Assembly: GCF_013170705.1 (NCBI RefSeq)
Contig: NZ_CP033334.1
Span: 2,519,501-2,583,500, forward strand
Length of the DNA stretch: 64,000 nt
Direction of reading: 5' to 3'
From: Mesorhizobium loti
GTDB lineage: Bacteria > Pseudomonadota > Alphaproteobacteria > Rhizobiales > Rhizobiaceae
Shown: one piece after another, positions 18,338 to 28,026 of the stretch
How the letters are laid out: each line of letters opens with the position of its first letter
Position numbering within the stretch: position 1 is the first letter of the stretch
Position numbers and translations under genes: made by a program
Notes under the pieces: model-generated
The model's database searches: none
Told to the model about the DNA's origin: nothing
Seen by the model: the letters and a program-made list of their open reading frames with translations, nothing else

Positions 18338-19072
18338 ATGAGCATTTCACAGGCAGTCGAAGCGGCGGGCGATGGTTCGGGGTCAGAGTTCCGCCGCGGC
18401 GTGGCATCCTGCGCGCCGGTGCTGTTCGGCACCATTCCCTATGCGCTGGTGCTTGGCGCCCAAGCGACCCAGAGAGGACTGAGCCCGGTCGAATTGTCCA
18501 TGATGACCGGGCTGAATTTCGCCGGCGGCTCGGAATTCGCGGCGATCCAGTTGTGGACGTCACCGCCGCATATCCTTCTCATCGTCGCCATCACCTTCCT
18601 GGTCAACAGCCGGCATCTGCTGATGGGGGCGGCGCTCGCGCCGTTCCTGCGCGACCTGCCGCGGGGCAAGGTGTTTCCGGCGCTGTTCTTCCTGTGCGAC
18701 GAAAGCTGGGCGCTGGGCCTGGCCGACGCCAAACGGCGTGCCGCGGCGGGCATCACTCCGGCCTTCAGCCCCCGCTACTACATGGGCGCGGCCCTGGCGA
18801 TGTATCTGACCTGGGTGGCCTTCACCACGCTGGGCGCCTTGCTCGGCCCGATGCTCGGCCATGTCGAGACCTATGGTTTCGACATGGCGTTTCCGGCCGT
18901 CTTCCTGGTGCTGATGCGCGGCATGTGGAAAAACGTGGCGGCGGCGCGGCCCTGGCTGGTCAGCCTCGTCGTCGCAGCCCTTGCCTATCTCCTCGTTCCC
19001 GGCGCCTGGTATGTCGCGGCGGGCGCGGTGTCGGGGCTGCTTGCTGCCTGGTTGATGGCAGGTGACGCATGA
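18338..19072 (+). CDS. azlC: AzlC, branched-chain amino acid exporter large subunit
   Basis: About 244 aa with five to six hydrophobic segments. The AzlC core is visible as SCAPVLFGTIPYALVLGAQA, TGLNFAGGSEFAAIQLW and VNSRHLLMGAAL. The start is uncertain; 18338 (MSISQAVEAAG) gives the usual family length, and in-frame ATG 18284 or 18197 would add residues unlike the family. Overlaps azlD by 4 bp (ATGA). Together they export leucine, valine, isoleucine or analogues. Confidence 0.85.
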   Translation: MSISQAVEAAGDGSGSEFRRGVASCAPVLFGTIPYALVLGAQATQRGLSPVELSMMTGLNFAGGSEFAAIQLWTSPPHILLIVAITFLVNSRHLLMGAALAPFLRDLPRGKVFPALFFLCDESWALGLADAKRRAAAGITPAFSPRYYMGAALAMYLTWVAFTTLGALLGPMLGHVETYGFDMAFPAVFLVLMRGMWKNVAAARPWLVSLVVAALAYLLVPGAWYVAAGAVSGLLAAWLMAGDA

Positions 19073-19368
19073 TCGGCATGGCAACCCTGCTCACCATCGT
19101 GCTGATGGCCGGCGTCACCTATCTCACGCGGATCGGCGGCTATGTCGTGCTGCGCAACCGCGTGCTCAGCGCGCGCGCCACGGTGGTGATGGAAGCGGCA
19201 CCGGGCTGCGTGCTGATCTCGGTCATCGCGCCTGCCTTCGTGTCGCGGAACCCGGCCGACCTTCTGGCGCTGGCGATCATCTTCGTCGCCGCGACGCGGT
19301 TGTCCATGCTGCCGACCGTGTTGACCGGGGTCGCTTCGGCGGGTCTGCTGAGGCATTTGATAGGCTAG
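19069..19368 (+). CDS. azlD: AzlD, branched-chain amino acid exporter small subunit
   Basis: 99-aa membrane protein with three or four hydrophobic helices (IVLMAGVTYLTRIGGYVVL at the N-terminus, then APGCVLISVIAPAFV). Size and the YLTRIGG motif are typical of the AzlD family. Its ATG overlaps the azlC stop, giving coupled translation of the two subunits. Confidence 0.88.
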   Translation: MIGMATLLTIVLMAGVTYLTRIGGYVVLRNRVLSARATVVMEAAPGCVLISVIAPAFVSRNPADLLALAIIFVAATRLSMLPTVLTGVASAGLLRHLIG

Positions 19369-19398
19369 CCCCGGCAAACTCCGCCATGGCGCCTGCGT

Positions 19399-20457
<1,059 letters not shown>

Positions 20458-20467
20458 TTGTCGTTCC

Positions 20468-21400
20468 TCAGAAAGAGACCTTGTCGCCGCCCTTGAGCTG
20501 CAAGATCTGCCGCGCCTCGTCGGGGGTGGCGACCGAGGCGCCGAGACCCTCGATGATCTGGCGCACCTTCATCACCTGCTCGGCGTTGGATTTCGCCAGT
20601 TGGCCCTTGCCGATCCACAGCGAGTCCTCCAGCCCGACACGCACATTGCCGCCGAGCGCAATCGCCTGGGTGGCGATCGGCAACTGACTGCGGCCAGCGC
20701 CCAGCACCGACCATCGGTAGTCCTGTCCGAACAGGCGGTCGGCGGTGCGCTTCATATGCGCGACATCCTCCGGATGCGTGCCGATGCCGCCCAATATGCC
20801 GAACACGCTCTGGACGAAGAACGGCGCCTTGACCAGGCCGCGCTCGACGAAATGGGCCAGCGTGTAGAGATGGCCGATGTCATAACATTCGATCTCGAAA
20901 CGCGTGCCGTTTTCCGCGCAGGTGCGCAGGATGTGTTCGATGTCGCCAAAGGTGTTGCGGAAGATGCGGTCGCGCGAGCCTTCGAGATAGGGCCGTTCCC
21001 AGTCGTGCTCGAAGGTCTTGAAGCGTTCGAGCATGGGATAGAGGCCGAAATTCATCGAGCCCATGTTGAGCGAGGCAACCTCCGGCGCGAAGGTCGCCGC
21101 CGGCTTGACCCGCTCCTCGACGCTCATCGTCGCCGCGCCGCCGGTGGTGATGTTGACCACGCAGTCGGAGCGCTGCTTGATCACTTTCAGGAAGGGCGCG
21201 AAGGCCTCGGTCGACTGGTCGGGCCGGCCATCGGCGGGATTGCGCGCATGCAGATGAACGATGGCCGCACCGGCCTCGGCCGCGCCGATCGCGGCGTCGG
21301 CGATCTCCTGTGCGCTGACCGGCAGATGCGGCGACATGGACGGCGTGTGGATCGACCCGGTGACCGCGCAGGTGATGATGATCTTGTTCTGGTTCGCCAC
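20468..21400 (-). CDS. Beta-keto acid cleavage enzyme (BKACE, formerly DUF849)
   Basis: 310-aa TIM-barrel protein. N-terminal IIITCAVTGSIHTPSMSP and the zinc-binding HLHARNP motif (two histidines), then GLEDSLWIGKGQLAKSN near the C-terminus, identify the family. Known members condense a beta-keto acid with acetyl-CoA to give acetoacetate and a new CoA ester; 3-keto-5-aminohexanoate cleavage in lysine fermentation is the prototype. It lies inside a sugar ABC transporter operon, between permease and ATPase genes, which suggests a keto acid from the imported compound as substrate. Specificity cannot be read from sequence. Confidence 0.85.
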   Translation of the reverse strand: MANQNKIIITCAVTGSIHTPSMSPHLPVSAQEIADAAIGAAEAGAAIVHLHARNPADGRPDQSTEAFAPFLKVIKQRSDCVVNITTGGAATMSVEERVKPAATFAPEVASLNMGSMNFGLYPMLERFKTFEHDWERPYLEGSRDRIFRNTFGDIEHILRTCAENGTRFEIECYDIGHLYTLAHFVERGLVKAPFFVQSVFGILGGIGTHPEDVAHMKRTADRLFGQDYRWSVLGAGRSQLPIATQAIALGGNVRVGLEDSLWIGKGQLAKSNAEQVMKVRQIIEGLGASVATPDEARQILQLKGGDKVSF

Positions 21401-21430
21401 TTGAAAGGATCCTCGCTTGTTTGCCCGCGC

Positions 21431-22279
21431 CTATTTCACCGCGCCCTGGGTGATGCCGGAAATGAACTGCTTCGACAGCACGATATAGAGCAGTGTGATC
21501 GGCAGCGCCGCCAGTGTCAGCCCGGTGAACAGCACGCCCCAGTCGGTGGTGAACTCGCCGACGAAGACGGTGAGGCCCTGTGGTAGCGTCTTGAGATTGT
21601 CGGAGGTGATCAGCACCAGCGGGAAGAAGAAGTCGTTCCAGATCGGAACCGCGTTCTGGATCGCGACGATGACCAGTGCCGGGCGCGCCAGCGGCAGCAT
21701 GATGGAGCGCATGATGCGGAATTCGCTGGCGCCGTCCATGCGAGCGGACTCCTCCAGCTCGCGCGGCAAGGTCCTGAGGAAGCCGGTCATGATGAACACC
21801 GCCGAGGGAATGCCCATGGCGACATAGACCAGCACCAGGCCGGCATAGCTGTCGACCAGGCCAAGCGAATCCAGCTGGATGAACAGTGGAATGATCGCCA
21901 GCTTCAGCGGCACGGTCATGCCGCTCAGGAAAAACATCAGCACCAGCGCGCTCAGCCGGAACTGGTAGCGGGCGATCGCGTAAGCCGCCATCGTGCTGAA
22001 CAGAAGGATCAGCACCACCGCGGCCGCGGTGATGCCCACCGAATTGGCGAGGTAGCGCACGAAATTGGTTTCGCTCCACACACGTTCGGCATTGGCCAGC
22101 GAAAAATGCGCCGGCAGGGCGAAGGGGGAGCTGAAGATCTCGGCATTGGTCTTGAAGGACGACATCACCATGACGAACAGCGGATAGATCATGATGACGG
22201 CGTTGATCGCCAGCATCAGCTGGATGGCGCCGTTCTTCAACAGCTCGCCTGTTTCCCTGGTGCCGACCGCTGTGCTCAC
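21431..22279 (-). CDS. Sugar ABC transporter permease (MalG type)
   Basis: 282-aa permease with six hydrophobic segments. The EAA loop that docks the ATPase reads EESARMDGASEFRIMRSIMLPLARPAL. Start overlaps the stop of the upstream permease by 4 bp. It pairs with the MalF-type permease at 22,276-23,211. Confidence 0.92.
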   Translation of the reverse strand: MSTAVGTRETGELLKNGAIQLMLAINAVIMIYPLFVMVMSSFKTNAEIFSSPFALPAHFSLANAERVWSETNFVRYLANSVGITAAAVVLILLFSTMAAYAIARYQFRLSALVLMFFLSGMTVPLKLAIIPLFIQLDSLGLVDSYAGLVLVYVAMGIPSAVFIMTGFLRTLPRELEESARMDGASEFRIMRSIMLPLARPALVIVAIQNAVPIWNDFFFPLVLITSDNLKTLPQGLTVFVGEFTTDWGVLFTGLTLAALPITLLYIVLSKQFISGITQGAVK

Positions 22280-23211
22280 AGTTCGATCTCACGACGGCGC
22301 AGGTAGCGAAGCGCGATTGCGGTGACGCCGGCAACGATAATGAACATCATCACGGCCAGCGCGCTGCCCTGGCCGAAATCCTGGATGCCTGTCGTCGTCG
22401 AGCCGAAGGCGGTGCGGTAGAAATAGAGGCCGAGCACGTCCGTCGCGCCGCCGGGCGAACCGGTGAGGCCGGCCATGACATAGGGGATCTCGAACCAGTT
22501 GAAGCTGCCGATGAAGGTCAGGATGGTGACGATGGTGACGCTGGGCGCGATCAGCGGCCAGATGATGCGGGTCATCAGCACATAGTCGCCGGCGCCGTCG
22601 AGGCGGGCGGCCTCGATCACTTCCTTGCTGATGCGCTGCATGCCGGCGAGCAGCACCAGTGTCGGGAAGCCGAGCCAGTGCCAGATGTTGGCGAACAGGA
22701 CGCTGCCCAGCGCCGTCGATTCATTGCCAAGCCAGGGGACGGCGCCGATGCCGACAAGCGCCAGCGTCTGGTTCACCAGGCCGAACAGCGGATGCAGGAA
22801 CAGCTTCCACAGGAAGCCGACGATGACCGCCGAAAGCACGACCGGAAGAAAGACGATGACCTGGTGGATGCGGTGACCGGGCAGGGCTTTCAACAGCGAA
22901 TAGGCGAGCAGGAAGGCGGTGCCGTTCTCGAACACCATCAGCGCCACGAAAGCGATGATGTTGTGCTTCAGCGCATTGTAGGTCCAGCCGCTATAAGGCT
23001 GTTCAAACAGCACCTTGCGGAAGTTTTCAAAGCCGATGAATCCGGTCGGTTGCAAGCCGTTGAACTCGTAGAAGGCAAGGCGGAAGGCCGAGAGCAGCGG
23101 CCACAGCACGAACAGCACCATGACCACCAGGGCCGGTGTCAGCAGGGACGCGATCCAGAGTGACCGGCGCCACGGAAAGGCTTTTGTGGTGTGGCGCCGG
23201 CCGATGTTCAT
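22276..23211 (-). CDS. Sugar ABC transporter permease (MalF type)
   Basis: 311-aa permease with six predicted helices and an EAA loop reading EVIEAARLDGAGDYVLMTRIIWPLI. It lies one base downstream of the binding-protein stop and overlaps the next permease. Forms a heterodimeric channel with the MalG-type subunit. Ligand unknown; the linked kinase and SIS protein hint at an amino sugar. Confidence 0.92.
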   Translation of the reverse strand: MNIGRRHTTKAFPWRRSLWIASLLTPALVVMVLFVLWPLLSAFRLAFYEFNGLQPTGFIGFENFRKVLFEQPYSGWTYNALKHNIIAFVALMVFENGTAFLLAYSLLKALPGHRIHQVIVFLPVVLSAVIVGFLWKLFLHPLFGLVNQTLALVGIGAVPWLGNESTALGSVLFANIWHWLGFPTLVLLAGMQRISKEVIEAARLDGAGDYVLMTRIIWPLIAPSVTIVTILTFIGSFNWFEIPYVMAGLTGSPGGATDVLGLYFYRTAFGSTTTGIQDFGQGSALAVMMFIIVAGVTAIALRYLRRREIEL

Positions 23212-23212
23212 G

Positions 23213-24463
23213 TCACTTGCCCTGGAAAGGCTTGTACCATTTGGCGAGACCGTCGGTCAGGTCGGCGGCCAACTGGTCAGGGGTGATCGAACCCGACATC
23301 ATCTTGGTGATGTCGCCCTGCAGCAGTTCCGATCCCGTCGGCTTCTCGAAACGGAAGTAGACGACATTGATATGCGGCATGGCGGTTTCGTTCAACTTGG
23401 CGACGTGGGCGAGCAGCTCGTCCTTGATGACGACGCCCTTGATGGGCGAGATGTTGCCGAGAAGGGCGGAGAACTTGTCGCCGAACTCCTTGGTGCCCAT
23501 CCAGTTGACCAGCTTGAGCGCCGCCCCCTTGTTGGCTGACTTGGCGTTGACCGCATAGCCGCCGTCGAAGAACTTGGTCACCTGCGGTGTATCGCCGGCC
23601 TTGGCCATGGGCGGGGCGACGAAGTCCATGTTGATGGCCGGGTTCTGGCTCCTGTAGGTGGCGATGTCGAAGCTGCCGCCGGCCAGCATCGCCGCCTTGC
23701 CGCTGATGAACAGCTGGCCCGCGGTGTCGTAGTCGATGCCTTCGAAACCGGGAGGCATGTAGTCGCGCAGTTCGAGCAGCTTGCCGAGCGCCGCGACATA
23801 GCGCGGGTCCTTGAAGGTGGTCTTGCCCGACGTCAGGTCGCTGACGAAATCCTGGCCGAGGAACGGGTTGGTGAAGATGGCCACGAACATCTCGTTGAAC
23901 CAGCTGGTGCCCATGCCGTTGGCGAGGGGATAAATACCCTTGTCCTTCAGCGCCTTGCTGACGGTGATGAACTCGTCCCATGTGGTCGGCGGCGTCAACC
24001 CGGCCTTGGCAAAGACGTTCTTGTTGATGAACAGGCCGAGCGTCTGCGAAGCGAAGGGCAGGGAATAGACCTTCTTGTCGGCGCGGTAGGTGCCGGCCAC
24101 CAGCGCATCGGCGGGCTGGTTGGCGAGCGAGGGGACGGTGGTGAGATCCTGCGGCTCGAAATAGCCTGATTTAACGAACTGCTCCAGCCAGCCGTAAGCA
24201 TGGGTGTGGATGACGTCGCCGCCCTTGCCGGCGGCCAGCGCCGTCGAGACGATGGTCGGGTAGTTCTCATCCGGGAACGACTCGAACTTCACATGGATGT
24301 CCGGGTTCTCCTTGGTGAAATCGGCGAAAAGTTCGTTGTAGGCGGCCTTGTCTTCCTGGCGCCAGGTCCAGAACGAGATGTCGGTTGCATGCGCCACGCC
24401 GGCTGCCAATCCCCATGCGAAAGACGCGGCCGCGAGGGCCAGACCCATCCTTCTCCTGCTCAT
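23213..24463 (-). CDS. Sugar-binding extracellular protein (family 1)
   Basis: 416-aa secreted binding protein. The ATG at 24463 follows GGGAGATTGCAAC; the signal peptide is MSRRRMGLALAAASFAWGLA, with likely cleavage after AHA near residue 27. The mature protein begins TDISFWTWRQEDKAAYNELF and continues with the family-1 features PFASQTLGLFINKNVFAKAG and LANGMGTSWF. An upstream TTG start at 24511 would displace the signal peptide and is less likely. First gene of the operon. Confidence 0.9.
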   Translation of the reverse strand: MSRRRMGLALAAASFAWGLAAGVAHATDISFWTWRQEDKAAYNELFADFTKENPDIHVKFESFPDENYPTIVSTALAAGKGGDVIHTHAYGWLEQFVKSGYFEPQDLTTVPSLANQPADALVAGTYRADKKVYSLPFASQTLGLFINKNVFAKAGLTPPTTWDEFITVSKALKDKGIYPLANGMGTSWFNEMFVAIFTNPFLGQDFVSDLTSGKTTFKDPRYVAALGKLLELRDYMPPGFEGIDYDTAGQLFISGKAAMLAGGSFDIATYRSQNPAINMDFVAPPMAKAGDTPQVTKFFDGGYAVNAKSANKGAALKLVNWMGTKEFGDKFSALLGNISPIKGVVIKDELLAHVAKLNETAMPHINVVYFRFEKPTGSELLQGDITKMMSGSITPDQLAADLTDGLAKWYKPFQGK

Positions 24464-24612
24464 GTTGCAATCTCCCAATGCGCTTGATGCGCTTTTTACG
24501 ACGATTATCAAATCATAGTTCTTGCCGTCTGGAAAGATAGTTTGTAAAGTTTCCTAACTAATGTGAATTGGACGCGGCAACCCGCTCCGTCCGGCATGCG
24601 CGGTGGATATCG

Positions 24613-25536
24613 GTGACCCAGAAAATCATTGCAGGCGTGGATATCGGCGGCACCAAGACGCGCATCATGGCGTATCTGGGCGAGCGCATGATCGCCGACG
24701 AGGTGCTGGTGACGGAGAGCTGGCGCATTCGCCAGATGGAGACCGATGCGACGACATTGGCCGGCATCGTCACCAATCTGTGCGGCGGCGTCGCGCCCGC
24801 CGCGTTGGCGGTCGGCGCCCATGGCTGCGACACGGGTGAACAATGCCTGCACTTCCAGGCGCTGCTGGCAGCCAGGACCGGCGGCGCGGTGCAGGTGGTC
24901 AACGACGCCGAGCTCATGGTGCCGGCCGCCGGCCATGTCGATGGCATCGGTGTCGTCTCCGGCACCGGCTCCATCGCGGTGGCGCGCACGGCTGACGGCA
25001 AGATGCTGGCGGCCGGCGGCTGGGGCTGGATCCTCGGCGACGAGGGCAGCGCGCCGGCCCTGGTGCGCGAGGCCGCGAAGGCAATCCGCCACAGCCTCGA
25101 TCGGGGTCAGCAGGGCGATCCGCTGATTGCCGCGCTGATGCGCGAACTCAACACCGACGACCAGACCAAGCTCGGCATCCTGCTCAACGAAACGCGCGGT
25201 GCCGCGGTCTGGGGCCGATATGCCAACGCCGTGTTCGATGCGGCGATCGCCGGCTCGGTGCTGGCAAACCGCGTCATTCGGGAAGGCGGGGCTGGGCTTG
25301 CCGCGCTGGTCGAACTGTTGATCGAACGCGGCGCCAATCCCGCCCTTGTGGTGGCCGGTGGCGGTGTCATTTCGGAGCAGCCGATGCTGATGACGGCATT
25401 CGTCGAGGCCATGGCAAAAGTGTCGCCGTCGAGCCAGGTGCTGCTGCTGCGCGAGCCACCGGTGCTTGGCGCGGTCGCCTTGGCCAGGCGACTGCTCGTC
25501 GGCCAAGGGTTGTCCTCACAAATTGGAGCCATTTGA
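24613..25536 (+). CDS. BadF/BadG-type sugar kinase, probable N-acetylglucosamine kinase
   Basis: About 307 aa, actin-like ATPase fold. Phosphate-1 loop AGVDIGGTKTRI at the N-terminus; catalytic region VNDAELMVPAA; phosphate-2 loop GVVSGTGSIAVAR; GGWGWILGDEGS is typical of GlcNAc/glucosamine kinases of this family. I favour GTG 24613, preceded by GGTGGATATC, because an ATG at 24568 adds a poorly conserved extension. It is divergent from the sugar ABC operon and abuts the SIS gene with no gap. Likely phosphorylates the imported amino sugar in the cytoplasm. Confidence 0.8.
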   Translation: MTQKIIAGVDIGGTKTRIMAYLGERMIADEVLVTESWRIRQMETDATTLAGIVTNLCGGVAPAALAVGAHGCDTGEQCLHFQALLAARTGGAVQVVNDAELMVPAAGHVDGIGVVSGTGSIAVARTADGKMLAAGGWGWILGDEGSAPALVREAAKAIRHSLDRGQQGDPLIAALMRELNTDDQTKLGILLNETRGAAVWGRYANAVFDAAIAGSVLANRVIREGGAGLAALVELLIERGANPALVVAGGGVISEQPMLMTAFVEAMAKVSPSSQVLLLREPPVLGAVALARRLLVGQGLSSQIGAI

Positions 25537-26559
25537 ATGCAGCAGCGTATCGGTTATCGCCAGGCGGTGGCGCGCCAGACGGAAAGTCTCGAGATCGGCC
25601 GGGCGTCGGTGGCCGCGGCGCTCAAGGGTCTCGATCTCAGCGCTTTTGCCGGCAAGACGATCGGGCTTGCAGGCATCGGCGCCAGCTATCAGGCGGCGCT
25701 GGCCGGCGCGCTGTACCTGCGCGCTTCCGGCATCAGGGCTTTCGCCTACACGCCGACCGATCTCTATGGCCGCACGGATGAAGCCGCCGATGCCTTCATC
25801 GCGCTCTCTGCCTCGGGGCAGAGCCGCGAAATCTGCGATGTCATGCGCGAGGCATCAGCGTCGCCACGCCTGGCGGTTTGCCGGGGCAGCGACAATCCGC
25901 TGGCTGATCTGACCGGCGCGGTGCTGGCCACGGATTCGGGCGCCGACAATGGTGCGAGTTCGACGGGCTACACAGGGACCTTGCTGGCGCTCGGCATGCT
26001 GATCGACAGGTTTGCCGGCAACGGTTTCGACTGGACGCGTTTGCCCGGTGCTGTCGCCAACGTCCTGTCCGGCGCACAACAGGCGGCCGGGCAAGCGGCG
26101 CGGCTGCTGCAAGGCAGGACGTCAATCGACATTGTCGGCGCCGGTGTCGGCTTCGCCAATGCCGGCGAGGCCGCGATGCTGATCCGCGAAGCCGTTCGGG
26201 TGCCGGCCTCGGGATGGGATACGCTGAACTACCTGCATGGGCCGATGGAATCTCAGGATGTGGCCACCGGCGTGATCGCCATCGGCGACGGCCGCGAGGT
26301 CAAGATCGCGCAGGACATGGCCGGCTTCGGCTGTCCTTGCGCGCTGGTGACGAGGCGCACGGATGTCGCCGATGCCGAAAGTCTGGTGGTGATCTCCATT
26401 CCAACCCTCGGCAACGCCATGGCGGACGCCATATTGGAAATCATCGCCATCCAGCTTGTCGCCGGCGACATGCAGGACGCGGCCGGGCTCACGGACATCA
26501 CCTTCCGCTATCGCCAGACCGACACCAAGCTTAAGCCGTGGTCGCCGACGGAAGTCTGA
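25537..26559 (+). CDS. Double SIS-domain protein (GlmS/AgaS-like aldose-ketose isomerase or deaminase)
   Basis: 340 aa with two SIS sugar-isomerase domains: GIGASYQAALAGALYLRASG and ALSASGQSREICDVM in the first, IVGAGVGFANAGEAAMLIRE and HGPMESQ in the second. There is no glutaminase domain, so it is not a full GlmS. It resembles AgaS-type deaminase/isomerases acting on amino-sugar 6-phosphates. It begins the base after the kinase stop, so the two are co-translated, supporting a kinase-then-deaminase route. Confidence 0.8.
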   Translation: MQQRIGYRQAVARQTESLEIGRASVAAALKGLDLSAFAGKTIGLAGIGASYQAALAGALYLRASGIRAFAYTPTDLYGRTDEAADAFIALSASGQSREICDVMREASASPRLAVCRGSDNPLADLTGAVLATDSGADNGASSTGYTGTLLALGMLIDRFAGNGFDWTRLPGAVANVLSGAQQAAGQAARLLQGRTSIDIVGAGVGFANAGEAAMLIREAVRVPASGWDTLNYLHGPMESQDVATGVIAIGDGREVKIAQDMAGFGCPCALVTRRTDVADAESLVVISIPTLGNAMADAILEIIAIQLVAGDMQDAAGLTDITFRYRQTDTKLKPWSPTEV

Positions 26560-26689
26560 CGTCAGCGTGGAAATTGCCAAACAGGCTGGCAATGGGGCAT
26601 TGAGAGAGGGATGCGGCTTTCGAGTCGGGGCGGCGATCTCGCTTTCACCGACTGGAGGCAGGATTTCGGGCAAAGGTCGAACGGCTGAG

Positions 26690-27916
26690 ATGGCGGCTGC
26701 GGAAATCCCCAATCTGACCGACAGCGCCCGCGCCGTGCTGCGCCTGCTCGCTTCGCATGGGCCGGTGACACGGCCGAAGCTTGGCGCCATGCTCGACCTG
26801 TCGAAGCCGACCATGTCGGCGGCGGTTTCGGAACTGAGCGCGCTCGGCCTCGTCGCCTCGCGTGGGATTGAGCGCGGCGCCATCGGCCGCACGGCGACGA
26901 TCTACGGCATCGGCCCGGGTGCGGGTTATGCGATCGGCATCGATGTCGGCGCCGCCCAAGTGCGCGCTGTGGCCTATTCGATGGACGCGCAGAAGCTGGC
27001 GTCGGCGGAAGAGCCCATCCCGGAAACGATAGCCGGCGATGCCGACGAGATCGGCGCCGTCGTGCTGTCGGTGGCGCGTGCCACCATGGCTGGGGTGGCC
27101 AGGAGTTTTCGCGCGCTGCGCGCCATCGCGGTGGCGGTGCCGCGCATCGTGTCCAACGATCGTTTTGACCGCCCTGGTGGGCCGTCCGCCGTGCTTGGCC
27201 TGCTGCGCCGCGGCATCGAGGTGCCGATCATCCTGGAAAACAACGTCAACTGCGCGGCCATCGGCGAAATGCATTTTGGCGCCGCGCAAGGCCACCAGAC
27301 CTTCGCCTTCCTGCAGGTTGGCGTCCGGGTCGGCCTCGGCTTCATCACCGAGGGGCGCCTGTTTCGCGGCGCCGGCGGTGCGGCGGGCGAAATCGGCCGC
27401 ATGCCGTTTCCGTGGTCGACCAGCGAGACGCCCTATCGTGAGGGGTTGGAACACTATCTCGGCTCACGGGCGCTGATCGAGCGCTGCCGTGTCGACTGGC
27501 CAGAACATGAAGGAATGCCGCCGGACTCGGCCAAGGATCTGTTCGCGCGTGCTCTGGAGGGCTCGCCGCCGGCGGTGGCGGCCGTGGCGCGCCATGCCGC
27601 CGATATCGGCAGGCTGGCGGCGGGCTGCATCGGCATGCTCGACCCCGGGCTGATCGTGCTTGGCGGCGGCGTCGGCAGAAACCCGCTGATGACGGACAAT
27701 GTCGCGCATGTCGCGGCGGAACTCGCCTGGCCGACACGGATCGCCGTCAGCTCGCTGGAAGACGGCGGCACGGCGCTCGGCGCGATGAAGCTGGCTGTCG
27801 ATTACAGCCTCGGGCTGATGCTGCGCGAAGGCCGCCATCCGGCTGTCGTGCTGCCACCGCTGTCGGAGCAGCAGCAGGACGCGACGGGTACGACTGGGCA
27901 TGCAGGGGACGGCTGA
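26690..27916 (+). CDS. ROK-family transcriptional regulator
   Basis: About 408 aa. An N-terminal winged helix (SARAVLRLLASHGPVTRPKL, then DLSKPTMSAAVSELSALG) is followed by a ROK sugar-kinase-like domain with AIGIDVGAAQVRAVAY and LENNVNCAAIGE. The glycine-rich GLGFITEGRLFRGAGGAAGE region is present, but the cysteine-rich zinc motif typical of ROK is replaced by a stretch without its CXCG core. Start ATG 26690 gives a normal NagC/XylR-like length. Probably represses the divergent transporter/kinase genes until the sugar ligand binds. Confidence 0.82.
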   Translation: MAAAEIPNLTDSARAVLRLLASHGPVTRPKLGAMLDLSKPTMSAAVSELSALGLVASRGIERGAIGRTATIYGIGPGAGYAIGIDVGAAQVRAVAYSMDAQKLASAEEPIPETIAGDADEIGAVVLSVARATMAGVARSFRALRAIAVAVPRIVSNDRFDRPGGPSAVLGLLRRGIEVPIILENNVNCAAIGEMHFGAAQGHQTFAFLQVGVRVGLGFITEGRLFRGAGGAAGEIGRMPFPWSTSETPYREGLEHYLGSRALIERCRVDWPEHEGMPPDSAKDLFARALEGSPPAVAAVARHAADIGRLAAGCIGMLDPGLIVLGGGVGRNPLMTDNVAHVAAELAWPTRIAVSSLEDGGTALGAMKLAVDYSLGLMLREGRHPAVVLPPLSEQQQDATGTTGHAGDG

Positions 27917-28026
27917 TAAAACAAAAGGCAGGCGCGGGGCGCCAGCCTCTCAGTTCAGATGATCGGTGGCCAACATTGCACCAGCTGTTTATATTCCCTC
28001 CGATTTCCGTTCGATAATTTTTCGAC
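27917..28026. other. Intergenic gap with a GC hairpin
   Basis: Between the ROK regulator and the convergent J-domain gene. A hairpin with arms AGGCaGGCG and CGCCaGCCT lies at about 27,928-27,950 but is not followed by a T run, so terminator function is doubtful. Nothing else seen. Confidence 0.4.

Noticed and set aside
20880..22334. 484-codon open frame on the minus strand
   Set aside because: Different phase overlapping the permease and cleavage-enzyme genes; Arg/His-rich with no family motif.
27925..27950. Terminator for the ROK gene
   Set aside because: The stem has a mismatch and no T run follows; left only as an intergenic hairpin.
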